12,259 nt of DNA from Thermoplasmatales archaeon (lineage in GTDB: Archaea > Thermoplasmatota > JASEFT01 > JAUWIS01): assembly GCA_030019485.1 (NCBI GenBank), contig JASEEW010000040.1, positions 1 to 12,259 of the forward strand. Direction: 5' to 3'. The notes under the pieces were generated by a model. The model saw only the letters and a list, made by a program, of their open reading frames with translations, did not search any database and was not told the origin of the DNA. Each line of letters starts with the position of its first letter. Position 1 is the stretch's first letter. Position numbers and translations under genes: made by a program. Of this stretch, positions 4,534-12,259 are shown one piece after another.

Positions 4534-5767
4534 AAAGGTATGTGTGATGGGTTTAGGATATGTTGGTTTACCAACAGCAGCGATTCTTGCTACAAGAGGA
4601 TTTAGTGTTGTTGGTGTGGATGTGGATGATAAAAAGGTTAATCAAATCAAAAACTGTAAACTATCAATTAATGAGGCTGGGCTGGATGTTCTTTTGAAAG
4701 CTGTAATCAACTCTAAAAACCTAACAGTACAAACAGACATAGTAGAGGCAGATGTTTTTATTGTATGTGTTCCAACACCACTGAATAAGAATAAAAAAGC
4801 AGACCTTAGTTTTGTGAAAAATGCGGTTAGATATGTTGGGAAAAAAATTATGAAAGGAAATCTTGTTATTCTGGAATCAACTGTGCCACCAGGTACAACA
4901 AAAGGATTAGTTCGAAAGATTTTAGAAAATGAATCCAAATTGAAATGTCCAGGAGATTTTTATTTGACGTATTCCCCTGAAAGGGTTCTTCCTGGAAACC
5001 TGCTTAGGGAACTTGTTAAAAACAATAGGGTAATAGGCGGGATAGATGTCGATTCAGCAAAAAAAGCGGAAGACATTTATTCAAGTTTTGTTGAAGGAGA
5101 AATATGTCTTACAGATACGGTCACAGCAGAGTTTGTTAAACTAATGGAAAACACATACAGGGCAGTGAATATTGCTCTGGCGAACGAGTTCGCAAAAATC
5201 GGAAAACATGATATTAACATTAGGGAGGCAATAGAAATCGCAAATAAACATCCAAGAGTAAATATCCTAAATCCTGGTCCTGGTGTTGGAGGCCATTGCA
5301 TTCCATTAGACCCATGGTTTCTTGTAGATGAAAATTCTGAATTGATAAAAATTGCTTTAGAAACAAACAAGGGCATGCCAGGATATGTGTGTAAACTCTT
5401 GGAAAATGTGTTTAAAAAAGCAAAGAAAAAAATTAAAAATTCAAAAATTGTTTTACTTGGAGCAAGTTATAAGAAAGATGTAGATGATATTAGAGAATCA
5501 CCTACAGATAAAATGATAAATGTTTTAAAGAAGAAGGAATGTAATGTTGTTGTCTACGACCCCATTGTTGAACATTGTCGTTATCTTGAAAAAAATTTCG
5601 AAAAGGCATTCAAAAATGCTGATGCATGTGTAATCGTAACCGATCATTCTGTGTTCAAAAACATCGACTGGAATAAAGTTAAAAAACTGATGAATAACAA
5701 CCCAGTTTTGATAGATACCAGAAATATTGTTAAGGACGTCAAAGGATTCATATCAGAGGGGTATTAG
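4520..5767 (+). CDS. wecC: UDP-N-acetyl-D-mannosamine dehydrogenase (UDP-ManNAcA-forming)
   Basis: This 415-residue cytoplasmic NAD-dependent enzyme would oxidise UDP-ManNAc twice to UDP-ManNAc uronic acid. Seen are the Rossmann GLGYVGLP (11-18), VDVDDKKV (33-40), PTPL (85-88), ESTVPPGTT (119-127), YSPERVLPG (151-159), EFVKLMENTYRAVNIALANE (204-223, with the conserved Lys207 and Asn211), the catalytic-cysteine motif GGHCIPLDP (257-265, Cys260) and the C-terminal ASYKKDVDDIRESP (315-328). Sequence alone does not separate it fully from UDP-Glc/GlcNAc dehydrogenases, but the adjacent epimerase gene makes ManNAc the likely substrate. Start is the GTG at 4520, overlapping the previous gene by 14 bases with AGAG about 6 nt upstream. 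It ends exactly one base before wecB. Confidence 0.92.
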   Translation: MISIKKVCVMGLGYVGLPTAAILATRGFSVVGVDVDDKKVNQIKNCKLSINEAGLDVLLKAVINSKNLTVQTDIVEADVFIVCVPTPLNKNKKADLSFVKNAVRYVGKKIMKGNLVILESTVPPGTTKGLVRKILENESKLKCPGDFYLTYSPERVLPGNLLRELVKNNRVIGGIDVDSAKKAEDIYSSFVEGEICLTDTVTAEFVKLMENTYRAVNIALANEFAKIGKHDINIREAIEIANKHPRVNILNPGPGVGGHCIPLDPWFLVDENSELIKIALETNKGMPGYVCKLLENVFKKAKKKIKNSKIVLLGASYKKDVDDIRESPTDKMINVLKKKECNVVVYDPIVEHCRYLEKNFEKAFKNADACVIVTDHSVFKNIDWNKVKKLMNNNPVLIDTRNIVKDVKGFISEGY

Positions 5768-6865
5768 ATGAAGGTTTGTATTGTAGTTGGAACAAGACCT
5801 GAAATAATTAAAATGTCACCGGTTATCAGGGAATGTGAGAAAAGAAAGTTGAACTATATGTTAATTCATACAGGTCAGCATTACTCCTACAATATGGACA
5901 AAATATTTTTTGATGATTTAGAAATAAAAGAACCGAAATACAAACTTGATATAGGTAAAAAATATTCCACTGATTGTTCACAGGCAGGGGAAATGATTAA
6001 GGGCATAGAAAAAGTTTTAACAAAAGAAAAACCTGATATTGTTCTTGTTGAGGGTGATACAAACTCTGTTCTTGCAGGTGCTATTTCTTCTGTAAAACTT
6101 CATATTAAAACTGGGCATGTTGAGGCAGGACTCAGAAGTTTTGATAGAGGCATGCCAGAGGAAATAAACAGGATATTAACAGACCATTGTTCAGATTTAC
6201 TTTTTGCCCCTACAAAAATTTCTAAACAAAATCTATTAAATGAAGGTATTTCTAAGAAAAAAATTTTTGTTACAGGAAACACAATAGTTGATGCTATACA
6301 TCAAAATTTGAAGATTGCAAAAAAGAAATCAAAAATAATGAATGATTTAGGAACTGGAGATGAATATGCTTTACTCACAGTTCACAGGCAGGAAAATGTT
6401 GATGTAAAACAGAGGTTTTCAAATATTATCCTGGCTCTAACAAAAATAGATTTTCCAGTTATTTTCCCAATACACCCCAGAAGCAGGAAAATGGCTAAGA
6501 GATTTAAACTGTATAACAATTTGAAAAACGCAGTAAGACTAATTGAGCCTGTTGGGTACTTGAATTTCCTTAATCTTCTATCAAGTGCAAGACTTGTTCT
6601 AACCGACTCCGGTGGCATCCAAGAAGAAGCCTGCATCCTGAACACACCATGCTTAACACTCAGGGATAACACAGAAAGACCTGAAACCATTGAGGCCGGA
6701 GCAAACTATCTGGTTGGGACAAATCCAAAAAGGATTGTGAAAATGGTAAACAAAATATTGAATAATCGTGTATTTGAGAAAAGGATGAGGAATGCGAAGA
6801 ATCCGTTTGGTGATGGAAGGAGTGGAAGGAGGATTATACAGACAGTGATTCAGGAGTTAAGGTGA
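5768..6865 (+). CDS. wecB: UDP-N-acetylglucosamine 2-epimerase (non-hydrolysing)
   Basis: The 365-residue GT-B-fold enzyme interconverts UDP-GlcNAc and UDP-ManNAc, feeding wecC. Family landmarks are VVGTRPEIIKMSPVI (6-20), HTGQHYSYNMD (34-44), VEGDTNSVLAG (94-104, catalytic Asp97), HVEAGLRS (117-124, Glu119), MPEEINR (129-135, Glu132), TVHRQEN (204-210, His206), PIHPRSRK (234-241) and LTDSGGIQEEA (278-288) with RDNTERPET (299-307). All expected catalytic residues are present and length is normal. ATG 5768 directly follows the wecC stop, with a strong ribosome binding site GAGGGG (5756-5761, 6-nt spacer). Its stop overlaps the next gene's GTG by 4 bases. Confidence 0.95.
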   Translation: MKVCIVVGTRPEIIKMSPVIRECEKRKLNYMLIHTGQHYSYNMDKIFFDDLEIKEPKYKLDIGKKYSTDCSQAGEMIKGIEKVLTKEKPDIVLVEGDTNSVLAGAISSVKLHIKTGHVEAGLRSFDRGMPEEINRILTDHCSDLLFAPTKISKQNLLNEGISKKKIFVTGNTIVDAIHQNLKIAKKKSKIMNDLGTGDEYALLTVHRQENVDVKQRFSNIILALTKIDFPVIFPIHPRSRKMAKRFKLYNNLKNAVRLIEPVGYLNFLNLLSSARLVLTDSGGIQEEACILNTPCLTLRDNTERPETIEAGANYLVGTNPKRIVKMVNKILNNRVFEKRMRNAKNPFGDGRSGRRIIQTVIQELR

Positions 6866-8067
6866 AGATGAGTTTTACTGAAAGTGATGATGAACACAAA
6901 TTATTAGCTTCAATAACAAAGTTGCTAAGATGGATAGATCATAATGGATACAGTGGATACGATCCATATGATGCGCTAAATAGCCCGATTATAAAATTTT
7001 TTACTTTTAATAGAAAATATCTAAGAATTGGTGCAACACAAGTAATAAAATGTTTGCCAATCAATACTCGAAAATTTCTAAAAACACAAAAAAGTATTAA
7101 TCCAAAGGCTATGGGGTTATTGGCATCTGGTTACCTAAAGATGTACAGAGTTACTCCTAAAAAGGATTTTTTAAACAAGGCGGTTGAATGCTTGAACTGG
7201 CTTGAAAACAATTATGTTAGGGGTTATTCTGGTAAATGCTGGGGATACAATTTCGATTGGCAATCAGGAAATTTTTTCTTACCAAAATATGAACCATCTG
7301 TAGTTGTTACATCTACAGTTGCTAATGCATTTCTTGATGCATACAAAATACTAAAAAATGATAGTTATCTAAACATGGCTGAGAGTGCATGCAATTTTAT
7401 ACTTAATGACCTGAACATTTCCGAGGCTTCTTCAGGGATATGTTTTAGTTATACCCCTTTTGATAAAACTAGGATATTCAATGCAAGCATGTTTGCATCG
7501 TCCCTGTTATCTAAGGTATATTCATATACAAAAAATGAAAAATTTCTTGAGTATGCAAAGAAATCAGTAAACTATGTGGTTGACAAACAATGTCATGACG
7601 GCTTTTGGTACTATGGGTACAAGGAAGATGACACTCTTTTGAAGCAAATTGATTTTCATCAAGGCTTCATTATTGATGGATTACTTGATTTTATGAAATA
7701 CACAAACTTAAATTCTGATAAATTTTTTGGTGCCATAAAAAAGGGCGCAGAATTTTATAGAAAAAAGCAATTTATGGGAAGTGGAATATGTAAATATAGA
7801 TATCCAAAGCTTTATCCTATCGATATCCATAATCAGGCACAGGGGATAATTACTTTCAGTAAATTAAGTAAAATAAAACCAGAATATCTAGATTTTGCAA
7901 AAAAAATTGCAGGTTGGACAATAGAACATATGCAGAATCCTGCTGGATACTTCTACTACCAGAAACACGGATATTATATAAACAAAATCCCTTATATAAG
8001 ATGGGCACAGGCATGGATGCTGTTGGCATTGGCAACTTTGTTGGAGGCCATTAATAATGAAAAGTAA
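6862..8067 (+). CDS. Putative (alpha/alpha)-barrel glycan-active protein of unknown function
   Basis: I do not recognise a named family with confidence. The 401-residue protein is soluble, rich in aromatic residues, and built from repeated helix pairs of the pattern A-x3-L-x2-Y followed by a short turn (for instance around 84-118, 149-180, 208-241, 266-301, 325-356). This suggests an alpha/alpha toroid like six-hairpin glycosidases, uronyl hydrolases, lyases or N-acylglucosamine 2-epimerase-type enzymes. Candidate active-site segments are WGYNFDWQ (127-134), IDFHQG (263-268), PIDIHNQAQG (319-328) and IRWAQAW (379-385). The N-terminal GYDPYDALNS (32-41) resembles unassigned proteins in polysaccharide clusters. 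No signal peptide is seen, so a cytoplasmic role on precursors is more likely than secreted degradation. Start: GTG 6862 has GGAG 5 nt upstream and a 4-nt overlap with wecB; ATG 6868 is an equally usable alternative. Confidence 0.6.
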   Translation: MKMSFTESDDEHKLLASITKLLRWIDHNGYSGYDPYDALNSPIIKFFTFNRKYLRIGATQVIKCLPINTRKFLKTQKSINPKAMGLLASGYLKMYRVTPKKDFLNKAVECLNWLENNYVRGYSGKCWGYNFDWQSGNFFLPKYEPSVVVTSTVANAFLDAYKILKNDSYLNMAESACNFILNDLNISEASSGICFSYTPFDKTRIFNASMFASSLLSKVYSYTKNEKFLEYAKKSVNYVVDKQCHDGFWYYGYKEDDTLLKQIDFHQGFIIDGLLDFMKYTNLNSDKFFGAIKKGAEFYRKKQFMGSGICKYRYPKLYPIDIHNQAQGIITFSKLSKIKPEYLDFAKKIAGWTIEHMQNPAGYFYYQKHGYYINKIPYIRWAQAWMLLALATLLEAINNEK

Positions 8068-9154
8068 AATAAGGGTTCTAATGGTTGGGCCGCTTACGAA
8101 AATCGGGGGGGTTGCCAATCATACAAAATCTTTGATAAAGGTAATGGACGATAAAGACATTGATATCTTGGTGTATAATTCTTCCTTTGAAGGGGAATTT
8201 CCAAAAATTATTATTAACATAATAAAGATATATAGACGAACACTTGGGTTGCTTTATTTTTCTATAAAAAGAAGAAAATTATTTGGAATTATTCATGTGC
8301 AATCTTCAGGAGGTTTACCAGGTTTTCTAAATGCTGTTACTGGAGTAATAACTTCTTCAATCTTAAGAAAAAAATTAATTGTGACATTTCATCATAGTGA
8401 CACTAAGGGATTTGTGAGCAAACATAAAAAAATAGTTGAATTCGTGTTTAAAAAAGCAAACCGTTTCATTCTAGTTTCAAACCTTCAAAAAAAAGTTTTC
8501 GCTGAAGCATTTTTAACAACAGATAAAATTAGAGTTATTCCAAATGGTTATCATTCTTGGCTATTCAGCCCCTACAATATGTTATCTGCTCGTAAAGAGC
8601 TTGGCTTACCACTTAGTAAGAAAATACTGGTAAACATTGCAAATCTTGAGGAATACAAGGGACAGAAATATCTAATAGAAGCGATGAAAGAAGTCTTAAC
8701 TGTAAGGAATAATGTATTGCTTTATATTGTTGGACGAGGTTCATTAAAGAGTTCTCTTCAATCGTTAATAAATAGGCATGGGCTTGGAAACAATATTGTA
8801 CTTGCAGGTGGTAATAAACCTCGGAAAGAAATCCCACTTTGGATGAATACTTGTGATGTTTTTGTTTTAGCGAGTTTAAGTGAGGGGAATCCAACAGTAA
8901 TGTTTGAAGCGTTAGGTTGTGGAAAGCCATTTGTTGGAACAAATGTTGGTGGTATTCCAGAAGTTATTATCAATAAGAGTCTCGGTATCCTTGTTGAACC
9001 AAAAGATATCAATGGATTGGCAAAAGCAATACTCAAAGCACTCGACACTAAATGGAGTGAAGATTATATTTTAAATTATGCAAAACAATTCACGTGGGAT
9101 AAAATGGCAGAGAAAACCATGGGGGTTTATGATGAAGTTCTCAAAAAGGCTTAA
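8057..9154 (+). CDS. GT4-family glycosyltransferase (first of two)
   Basis: The 365-residue retaining GT-B glycosyltransferase would add a sugar from a nucleotide donor to the growing lipid-linked glycan at the inner membrane face. Seen are the N-terminal glycine loop KIGGVANH (15-22), HHSD (112-115), VSNLQKKVF (140-148), IPNGY (161-165), NLEEYKGQ (196-203) with the donor-phosphate-binding Lys201, VGRGSL (225-230), and the EX7E motif from Glu276 to Glu284 (EGNPTVMFEALGCGKP), followed by GGIPEVI (298-304). Donor and acceptor cannot be read from sequence. ATG 8057 lies inside the end of the previous gene (11-base overlap) with a perfect GGAGG (8043-8047) 9 nt upstream. Confidence 0.9.
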   Translation: MKSKIRVLMVGPLTKIGGVANHTKSLIKVMDDKDIDILVYNSSFEGEFPKIIINIIKIYRRTLGLLYFSIKRRKLFGIIHVQSSGGLPGFLNAVTGVITSSILRKKLIVTFHHSDTKGFVSKHKKIVEFVFKKANRFILVSNLQKKVFAEAFLTTDKIRVIPNGYHSWLFSPYNMLSARKELGLPLSKKILVNIANLEEYKGQKYLIEAMKEVLTVRNNVLLYIVGRGSLKSSLQSLINRHGLGNNIVLAGGNKPRKEIPLWMNTCDVFVLASLSEGNPTVMFEALGCGKPFVGTNVGGIPEVIINKSLGILVEPKDINGLAKAILKALDTKWSEDYILNYAKQFTWDKMAEKTMGVYDEVLKKA

Positions 9155-10877
9155 CTATACATTACTAGGAGTTCTAATTTTACTCAACATCATATTTAGG
9201 TATCCGACTACTACGCATGAGATTGGCGGTTTTGACTCATTTTTCATCCATGGATTAGTAAACTCTATCTCGGTAAATGGTTATGCAAAATGGATTATTA
9301 ATCCACTTTCCATCTTTGGATTATACCCATATTCATATCCCAGTGCAATTCCGTATATCCTCTCAGGTATATCTCAATGTACCGATTTGGGTATGGAATG
9401 GACAATATTTCTTGTTGGAACATGTGTCGGTATTTTTGCCATATTTACCGCATATCTAATGGCTAGGGAAATAAAAAATGATGACTTGTTCGCATTTTTG
9501 GTAGCGTTTACTCTTTCTTTATCTCCCATATTATTAAGTCTTACCCGATGGTGTGCATCTACTAGGGGCTTGTTTCTCAGCTTGCTACCGTTGCTTATCT
9601 GGGGTTTACTTAAATATCATAATAAAAATGATACAAGATATGTATTATTATCCGCTGTTCTATTCGTGATTATTGCCGCAATACATAGAGCCACATGGTT
9701 AATAATCCCTATTTTTCTTGCATACTTTGTTGCAATAGTAATTGAAAAGACTCATGGAAAAATAAAATTTTCAAAAGAAATTCTGCTACCTATATTAGCA
9801 ATCCTTCTGTTAAGTGTACTTATAATCTGCGTAATCATATCTACTAACAATCTAATTCCATTGCTTCTTATTATTTTTGTTGCATACTTCCTTAATCCCT
9901 TTTTTCAAAAAATAAATAAAAAACTCAGAGCATCTGTGATTATCTCACTTATTTTAATCCTCCTGTTTATATGTAGTTTTATTATGCAATTTTCAGAGAT
10001 GGGCATATATAAAACTAGTGATATCTGGTACAATTATCAAACAGGTTACTTTTTCGAAGGTTCGGAATGGTATATTCTAATACTAAATATGCTGACCAAC
10101 TATACCGGACAAATAGGAATTCTAATCTTTTTTGGAATCATTGGCATATTTGTTCTTTTGTTAAAATCAAAAAAAGATTTTAATTATTGGTTTATACTAC
10201 TCAGCATTCTGTTTTTAATTTCATTATCTGCTTTGGGCACTTATGTCCCAATAGTTCTTTTGCCGTTTTTTTCAGTTTTAATAGGCATTGGATTATGTAA
10301 AATACTTAATATAACACAAATGAGAAAATACGGGATTCCAATCATAATATGTTGTCTATTGATATCTTTGTCATTTTCAGGGTTTATGATAAACCATTGG
10401 GAGAACATACCACTTGGTAAAACTAACCTTACCCCTCTAATGGAAGATGAAACATATTCCGCGGCAATTTTTCTTAAAGACTATGGGCATGGTACATTCG
10501 TTTCCAGTGATAGTATAATAAGCTACAGAATCTCAGCATACTCAGAAACCCCTCTTTTTCCAGGACACAGTGCATGGCCACTTGCATACAGTTTTATAGA
10601 TAATCCTGAAATTGTAAGCATGACTGAATTTACATTAAATTTGGATTATCTTTATGTTGCAAATAATACAGTGCAGAAAGACTACAATGTGTTGTTAACT
10701 CTTGATTGTGATAACACAACTGCCAAAGAAATATTATCAAAATACAATATTCATTATTACATAGAAAATAACAATATACAACCTCAAGACCAATTTTTCA
10801 AATCTGTGCGTGAGAAAAGATACAAAATATATGATGATGGTGTGGAAAGTATATGGTATCTCGGAATCGAAATATAA
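9132..10877 (+). CDS. Multi-pass membrane protein, GT-C-like glycosyltransferase/polymerase candidate
   Basis: About 581 residues with roughly 13 hydrophobic helices and a hydrophilic C-terminal domain of about 150 residues. The first external loop has EIGGFDSFFIHGLVNSI and GLYPYSYPSAIPYIL, resembling the acidic loop 1 and YPxxxP-like segment of GT-C enzymes (dolichyl-phosphate-sugar transferases, STT3/AglB). The STT3 hallmark WWDYG is not present in the C-terminal domain, so it is not a standard oligosaccharyltransferase; a lipid-sugar-dependent transferase or O-antigen-polymerase-like role is possible. A longer reading from 9078 would overlap the upstream gene by 77 bases. I chose ATG 9132 (or 9129), which follows GGGGG (9121-9125) and starts just before the first membrane helix, leaving a 23-base overlap. 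Translation would be coupled to the preceding GT4 gene. Confidence 0.65.
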   Translation: MKFSKRLNYTLLGVLILLNIIFRYPTTTHEIGGFDSFFIHGLVNSISVNGYAKWIINPLSIFGLYPYSYPSAIPYILSGISQCTDLGMEWTIFLVGTCVGIFAIFTAYLMAREIKNDDLFAFLVAFTLSLSPILLSLTRWCASTRGLFLSLLPLLIWGLLKYHNKNDTRYVLLSAVLFVIIAAIHRATWLIIPIFLAYFVAIVIEKTHGKIKFSKEILLPILAILLLSVLIICVIISTNNLIPLLLIIFVAYFLNPFFQKINKKLRASVIISLILILLFICSFIMQFSEMGIYKTSDIWYNYQTGYFFEGSEWYILILNMLTNYTGQIGILIFFGIIGIFVLLLKSKKDFNYWFILLSILFLISLSALGTYVPIVLLPFFSVLIGIGLCKILNITQMRKYGIPIIICCLLISLSFSGFMINHWENIPLGKTNLTPLMEDETYSAAIFLKDYGHGTFVSSDSIISYRISAYSETPLFPGHSAWPLAYSFIDNPEIVSMTEFTLNLDYLYVANNTVQKDYNVLLTLDCDNTTAKEILSKYNIHYYIENNNIQPQDQFFKSVREKRYKIYDDGVESIWYLGIEI

Positions 10878-10887
10878 CCGAGCAACA

Positions 10888-10895
10888 GAGGGGAT
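10888..10895 (+). promoter_or_regulatory. Strong ribosome binding site of the second GT4 gene
   Basis: GAGGGGAT ends 5 nt before the ATG at 10901 and matches the anti-Shine-Dalgarno end of archaeal 16S rRNA closely. A small stem, CTCGG (10860-10864) with CCGAG (10878-10882), spans the preceding stop codon and just precedes this site. Confidence 0.65.
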
Positions 10896-10900
10896 AAAAA

Positions 10901-12100
10901 ATGATTAAATGGAAAAAAATAGCAATGATTGGCGCTTATCCTCCAGCTCATTCTGGAGGAGTTGCAACCCATATCTATGAGCTTTCTAAAGAATTATCGA
11001 AATATAATATGATTAAAGTGATAACAACAGACAGAGAAGAGAAATGTTGGAATGATAGTCAAGTTCAAATTCACCAAGAGCAACTGTGGTATCCACATAG
11101 GTACACTACTTTGCAAAATATGTTTCAAACTACCAAAAGAGCATATTTACTCAGGAAAAACACTGATTTATGTCACGCTCATGGATTTTTTTATTCAGGT
11201 ATTGGTTTTTTAGACAAACAAAAGCCGATTGTACTAACTGTTCATGGATATGCATCTTTAGAAACTGTTTCTCGAGGAAGAATCAAGCCAAATTCAATTC
11301 AATTTAAGTTCATGAGATGGATTGAAAAAAAGGCTGTGGAAAGAGCGGATGCTATAATCGCAGTAGATAAAAGAATTTATGATTGGATAATTAATGAATT
11401 AAATGGGGATACTGAAAAAGTATTTCATATCCCAAACGGGGTAGATATAGAAAAATTTCATCCAGACCTCAACGGCTCTAAAATAAGGGGCGAATATCAT
11501 TTAGAAAGTAAACCCCTAATTCTCTTTGTAAAAGCTCTTTCACCAAAAAACGGGCCTAGTGTGGCTGTAAAGGCCATGAAAGAAATTATAAAAGTTTATC
11601 CAGAGGCAACTCTCCTCATAGTTGGCGATGGATCCCTTAAAGGTAAATTATTAAACTTTACAAAAGAACTCAAAATAGAGAAGAACATTATCTTCTGCGG
11701 TATGAAATCAAATAATGAGGCGCCCTACTATTATGCCGCTTCTGATATTATTGTAGTGCCATCTGTCCGTATAGCGGGTGTTGAAGAAGCAACGAGTATC
11801 ACAATGTTAGAAGGTATGGCCTCAGGTAAACCAGTGGTGGCATCGAATATAGGCGGTTTAAAAGAAATTATCGGTGGAAGCGATGATAGGATAGGTGTCC
11901 TATTTGACGAAGGCGATCATAAAGATATGGCTGAAAAGGTTATCCATTTGTTAGACAATAAATCTGTTAGAACAGAAATTGGAAAAAATGCTAGGGAATA
12001 TGTTGGATCTAAACATACTTGGGAAAAAGTTGTTGAGGAAATATCCAAAGTTTATCAATATGCATTAGATACTCACAAAAATAGGGGGAGTTTGAATTGA
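10901..12100 (+). CDS. GT4-family glycosyltransferase (second of two)
   Basis: The 399-residue GT-B retaining glycosyltransferase shows YPPAHSGGVATHIYELSK (13-30), CHAHG (91-95), TVHGY (113-117), AVDKRIYDW (154-162), IPNGVDIEKF (177-186), VGDGSLKGKL (241-250), CGMK (266-269), and the EX7E motif Glu296-Glu304 in EEATSITMLEGMASGKP followed by SNIGGLKEII (315-324). It has the more canonical IPNGVD of the two GT4 enzymes. The usual Arg before the KG-like donor loop is replaced in FVKALSPKNGP (209-219), where Lys210 and Lys216 could serve; this is within family variation. A 23-bp gap separates it from the membrane protein, and it is last of the visible operon. Its stop overlaps an ATG that opens only a 24-codon frame. 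Confidence 0.9.
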   Translation: MIKWKKIAMIGAYPPAHSGGVATHIYELSKELSKYNMIKVITTDREEKCWNDSQVQIHQEQLWYPHRYTTLQNMFQTTKRAYLLRKNTDLCHAHGFFYSGIGFLDKQKPIVLTVHGYASLETVSRGRIKPNSIQFKFMRWIEKKAVERADAIIAVDKRIYDWIINELNGDTEKVFHIPNGVDIEKFHPDLNGSKIRGEYHLESKPLILFVKALSPKNGPSVAVKAMKEIIKVYPEATLLIVGDGSLKGKLLNFTKELKIEKNIIFCGMKSNNEAPYYYAASDIIVVPSVRIAGVEEATSITMLEGMASGKPVVASNIGGLKEIIGGSDDRIGVLFDEGDHKDMAEKVIHLLDNKSVRTEIGKNAREYVGSKHTWEKVVEEISKVYQYALDTHKNRGSLN

Positions 12101-12174
12101 TGGGCATGGTTAGAAAAGAAAAAATAATAGAGTGCAATGACAATTTAATTACCCATCACATCCAACGTAATTAA
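12100..12174 (+). pseudogene. 24-codon ORF coupled to the last GT gene, probable gene remnant
   Basis: An ATG at 12100 overlaps the TGA of the upstream gene (ATGA) and is preceded by GGGGGAG (12084-12090). The frame reads MGMVRKEKIIECNDNLITHH, then four more residues and TAA at 12172-12174. The start resembles a normal operon gene start, but the frame is cut short just before the repeat-like sequence at 12181-12251. I do not recognise the protein. It may be a truncated next operon gene, a real small protein, or chance. Confidence 0.35.
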
Positions 12175-12180
12175 TTAACT

Positions 12181-12251
12181 GGACTTTTGCGTTTTGCTAA
12201 CTAGCCTCCCGCTTTCCCATGGTTGATTTATATGGGCAAAGCAAACTGTCC
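12181..12251. repeat. Imperfect inverted repeat, about 71 bp
   Basis: GGACTTTTGCGTTTTGC (12181-12197) and GCAAAGCAAACTGTCC (12236-12251) are imperfect inverted repeats. A nested stem pairs GCTTTCCCAT (12211-12220) with ATGGG-C-AAAGC (12232-12242, one bulged C). It could be a small non-autonomous element or the end of a larger insertion. The flanks show no convincing target duplication within the visible sequence. Confidence 0.4.
12227..12233 (+). promoter_or_regulatory. TATA-like box near the right edge
   Basis: TTTATAT preceded by GGTTGA is a good archaeal TATA-like match. The expected transcription start would be near 12255, so the gene would begin at or beyond the window edge. No coding frame can be checked. 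Confidence 0.35.
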
Positions 12252-12259
12252 ATTATTTT

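Noticed and set aside
4642..4938. Antisense frames inside wecC, wecB and the GT4 genes (also 5077-5376, 6382-6690, 8613-8942, 8758-9048)
   Set aside because: Each lies wholly opposite a gene with intact family motifs and has no motif of its own.
9078..9131. Upstream extension of the membrane protein start to 9078
   Set aside because: It would overlap the conserved C-terminus of the GT4 gene by 77 bases and add a charged segment; ATG 9129/9132 has a nearby G-rich ribosome binding site and starts directly before the first membrane helix.
10860..10882. CTCGG/CCGAG stem around the membrane protein stop as a terminator or attenuator
   Set aside because: Only 5 bp with a 13-nt loop and no T-run; the next gene follows 23 bases later with a strong ribosome binding site, so read-through is expected.

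Overview
The window looks archaeal, AT-rich and lineage-ambiguous. The evidence is archaeal TATA-like boxes about 27 nt ahead of genes that lack a ribosome binding site (leaderless style), GAGG/GGAGG ribosome binding sites inside operons, an Alg7/AglH-type polyprenyl-phosphate GlcNAc-1-phosphate transferase rather than a bacterial MraY, and a DUF354 protein. A euryarchaeal, Altiarchaeota-like or DPANN-like source would fit; the sequence alone does not decide.

Left part (1-2051). The edge holds the last 48 codons of a DDE-type transposase and a terminator-like hairpin. Two genes then run leftwards: a thioredoxin reductase (trxB) and a short TraB/PrgY-family protein. Their junction is an exact-period tandem triplication. 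A 68-bp unit carrying the trxB tail, a ribosome binding site, the TraB start codon and its first 18 codons occurs three times. The two extra copies form 23-codon mini-ORFs linked to each other and to TraB by 4-nt ATGA stop/start overlaps.

Middle (2052-2519). A 468-bp divergent intergenic region carries an array of about ten short hairpins. Seven of them share a GC-loop-GC apex. A three-hairpin module occurs twice, with paired changes that keep the stems intact. The array lies upstream of both inferred transcription starts, so it is probably not in either leader RNA.

Right part (2520-12100). Eight genes run rightwards for surface glycan synthesis. The first makes the GlcNAc-PP-lipid anchor (Alg7/AglH-like). 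After a short promoter gap come a DUF354 putative glycosyltransferase, UDP-ManNAc dehydrogenase (wecC), UDP-GlcNAc 2-epimerase (wecB), an unassigned alpha/alpha-barrel-like protein, a GT4 glycosyltransferase, a large multi-pass membrane protein of GT-C appearance and a second GT4 enzyme. From 3529 on the genes overlap or nearly abut, suggesting one operon. wecB and wecC together would supply UDP-ManNAcA, the GT4 enzymes would build a glycan on the lipid carrier in the cytoplasm, and the membrane protein could add sugar to it, polymerise it or transfer it on the outer face. The right edge has a 24-codon fragment coupled to the last gene, an imperfect inverted repeat and a TATA-like box pointing out of the window.
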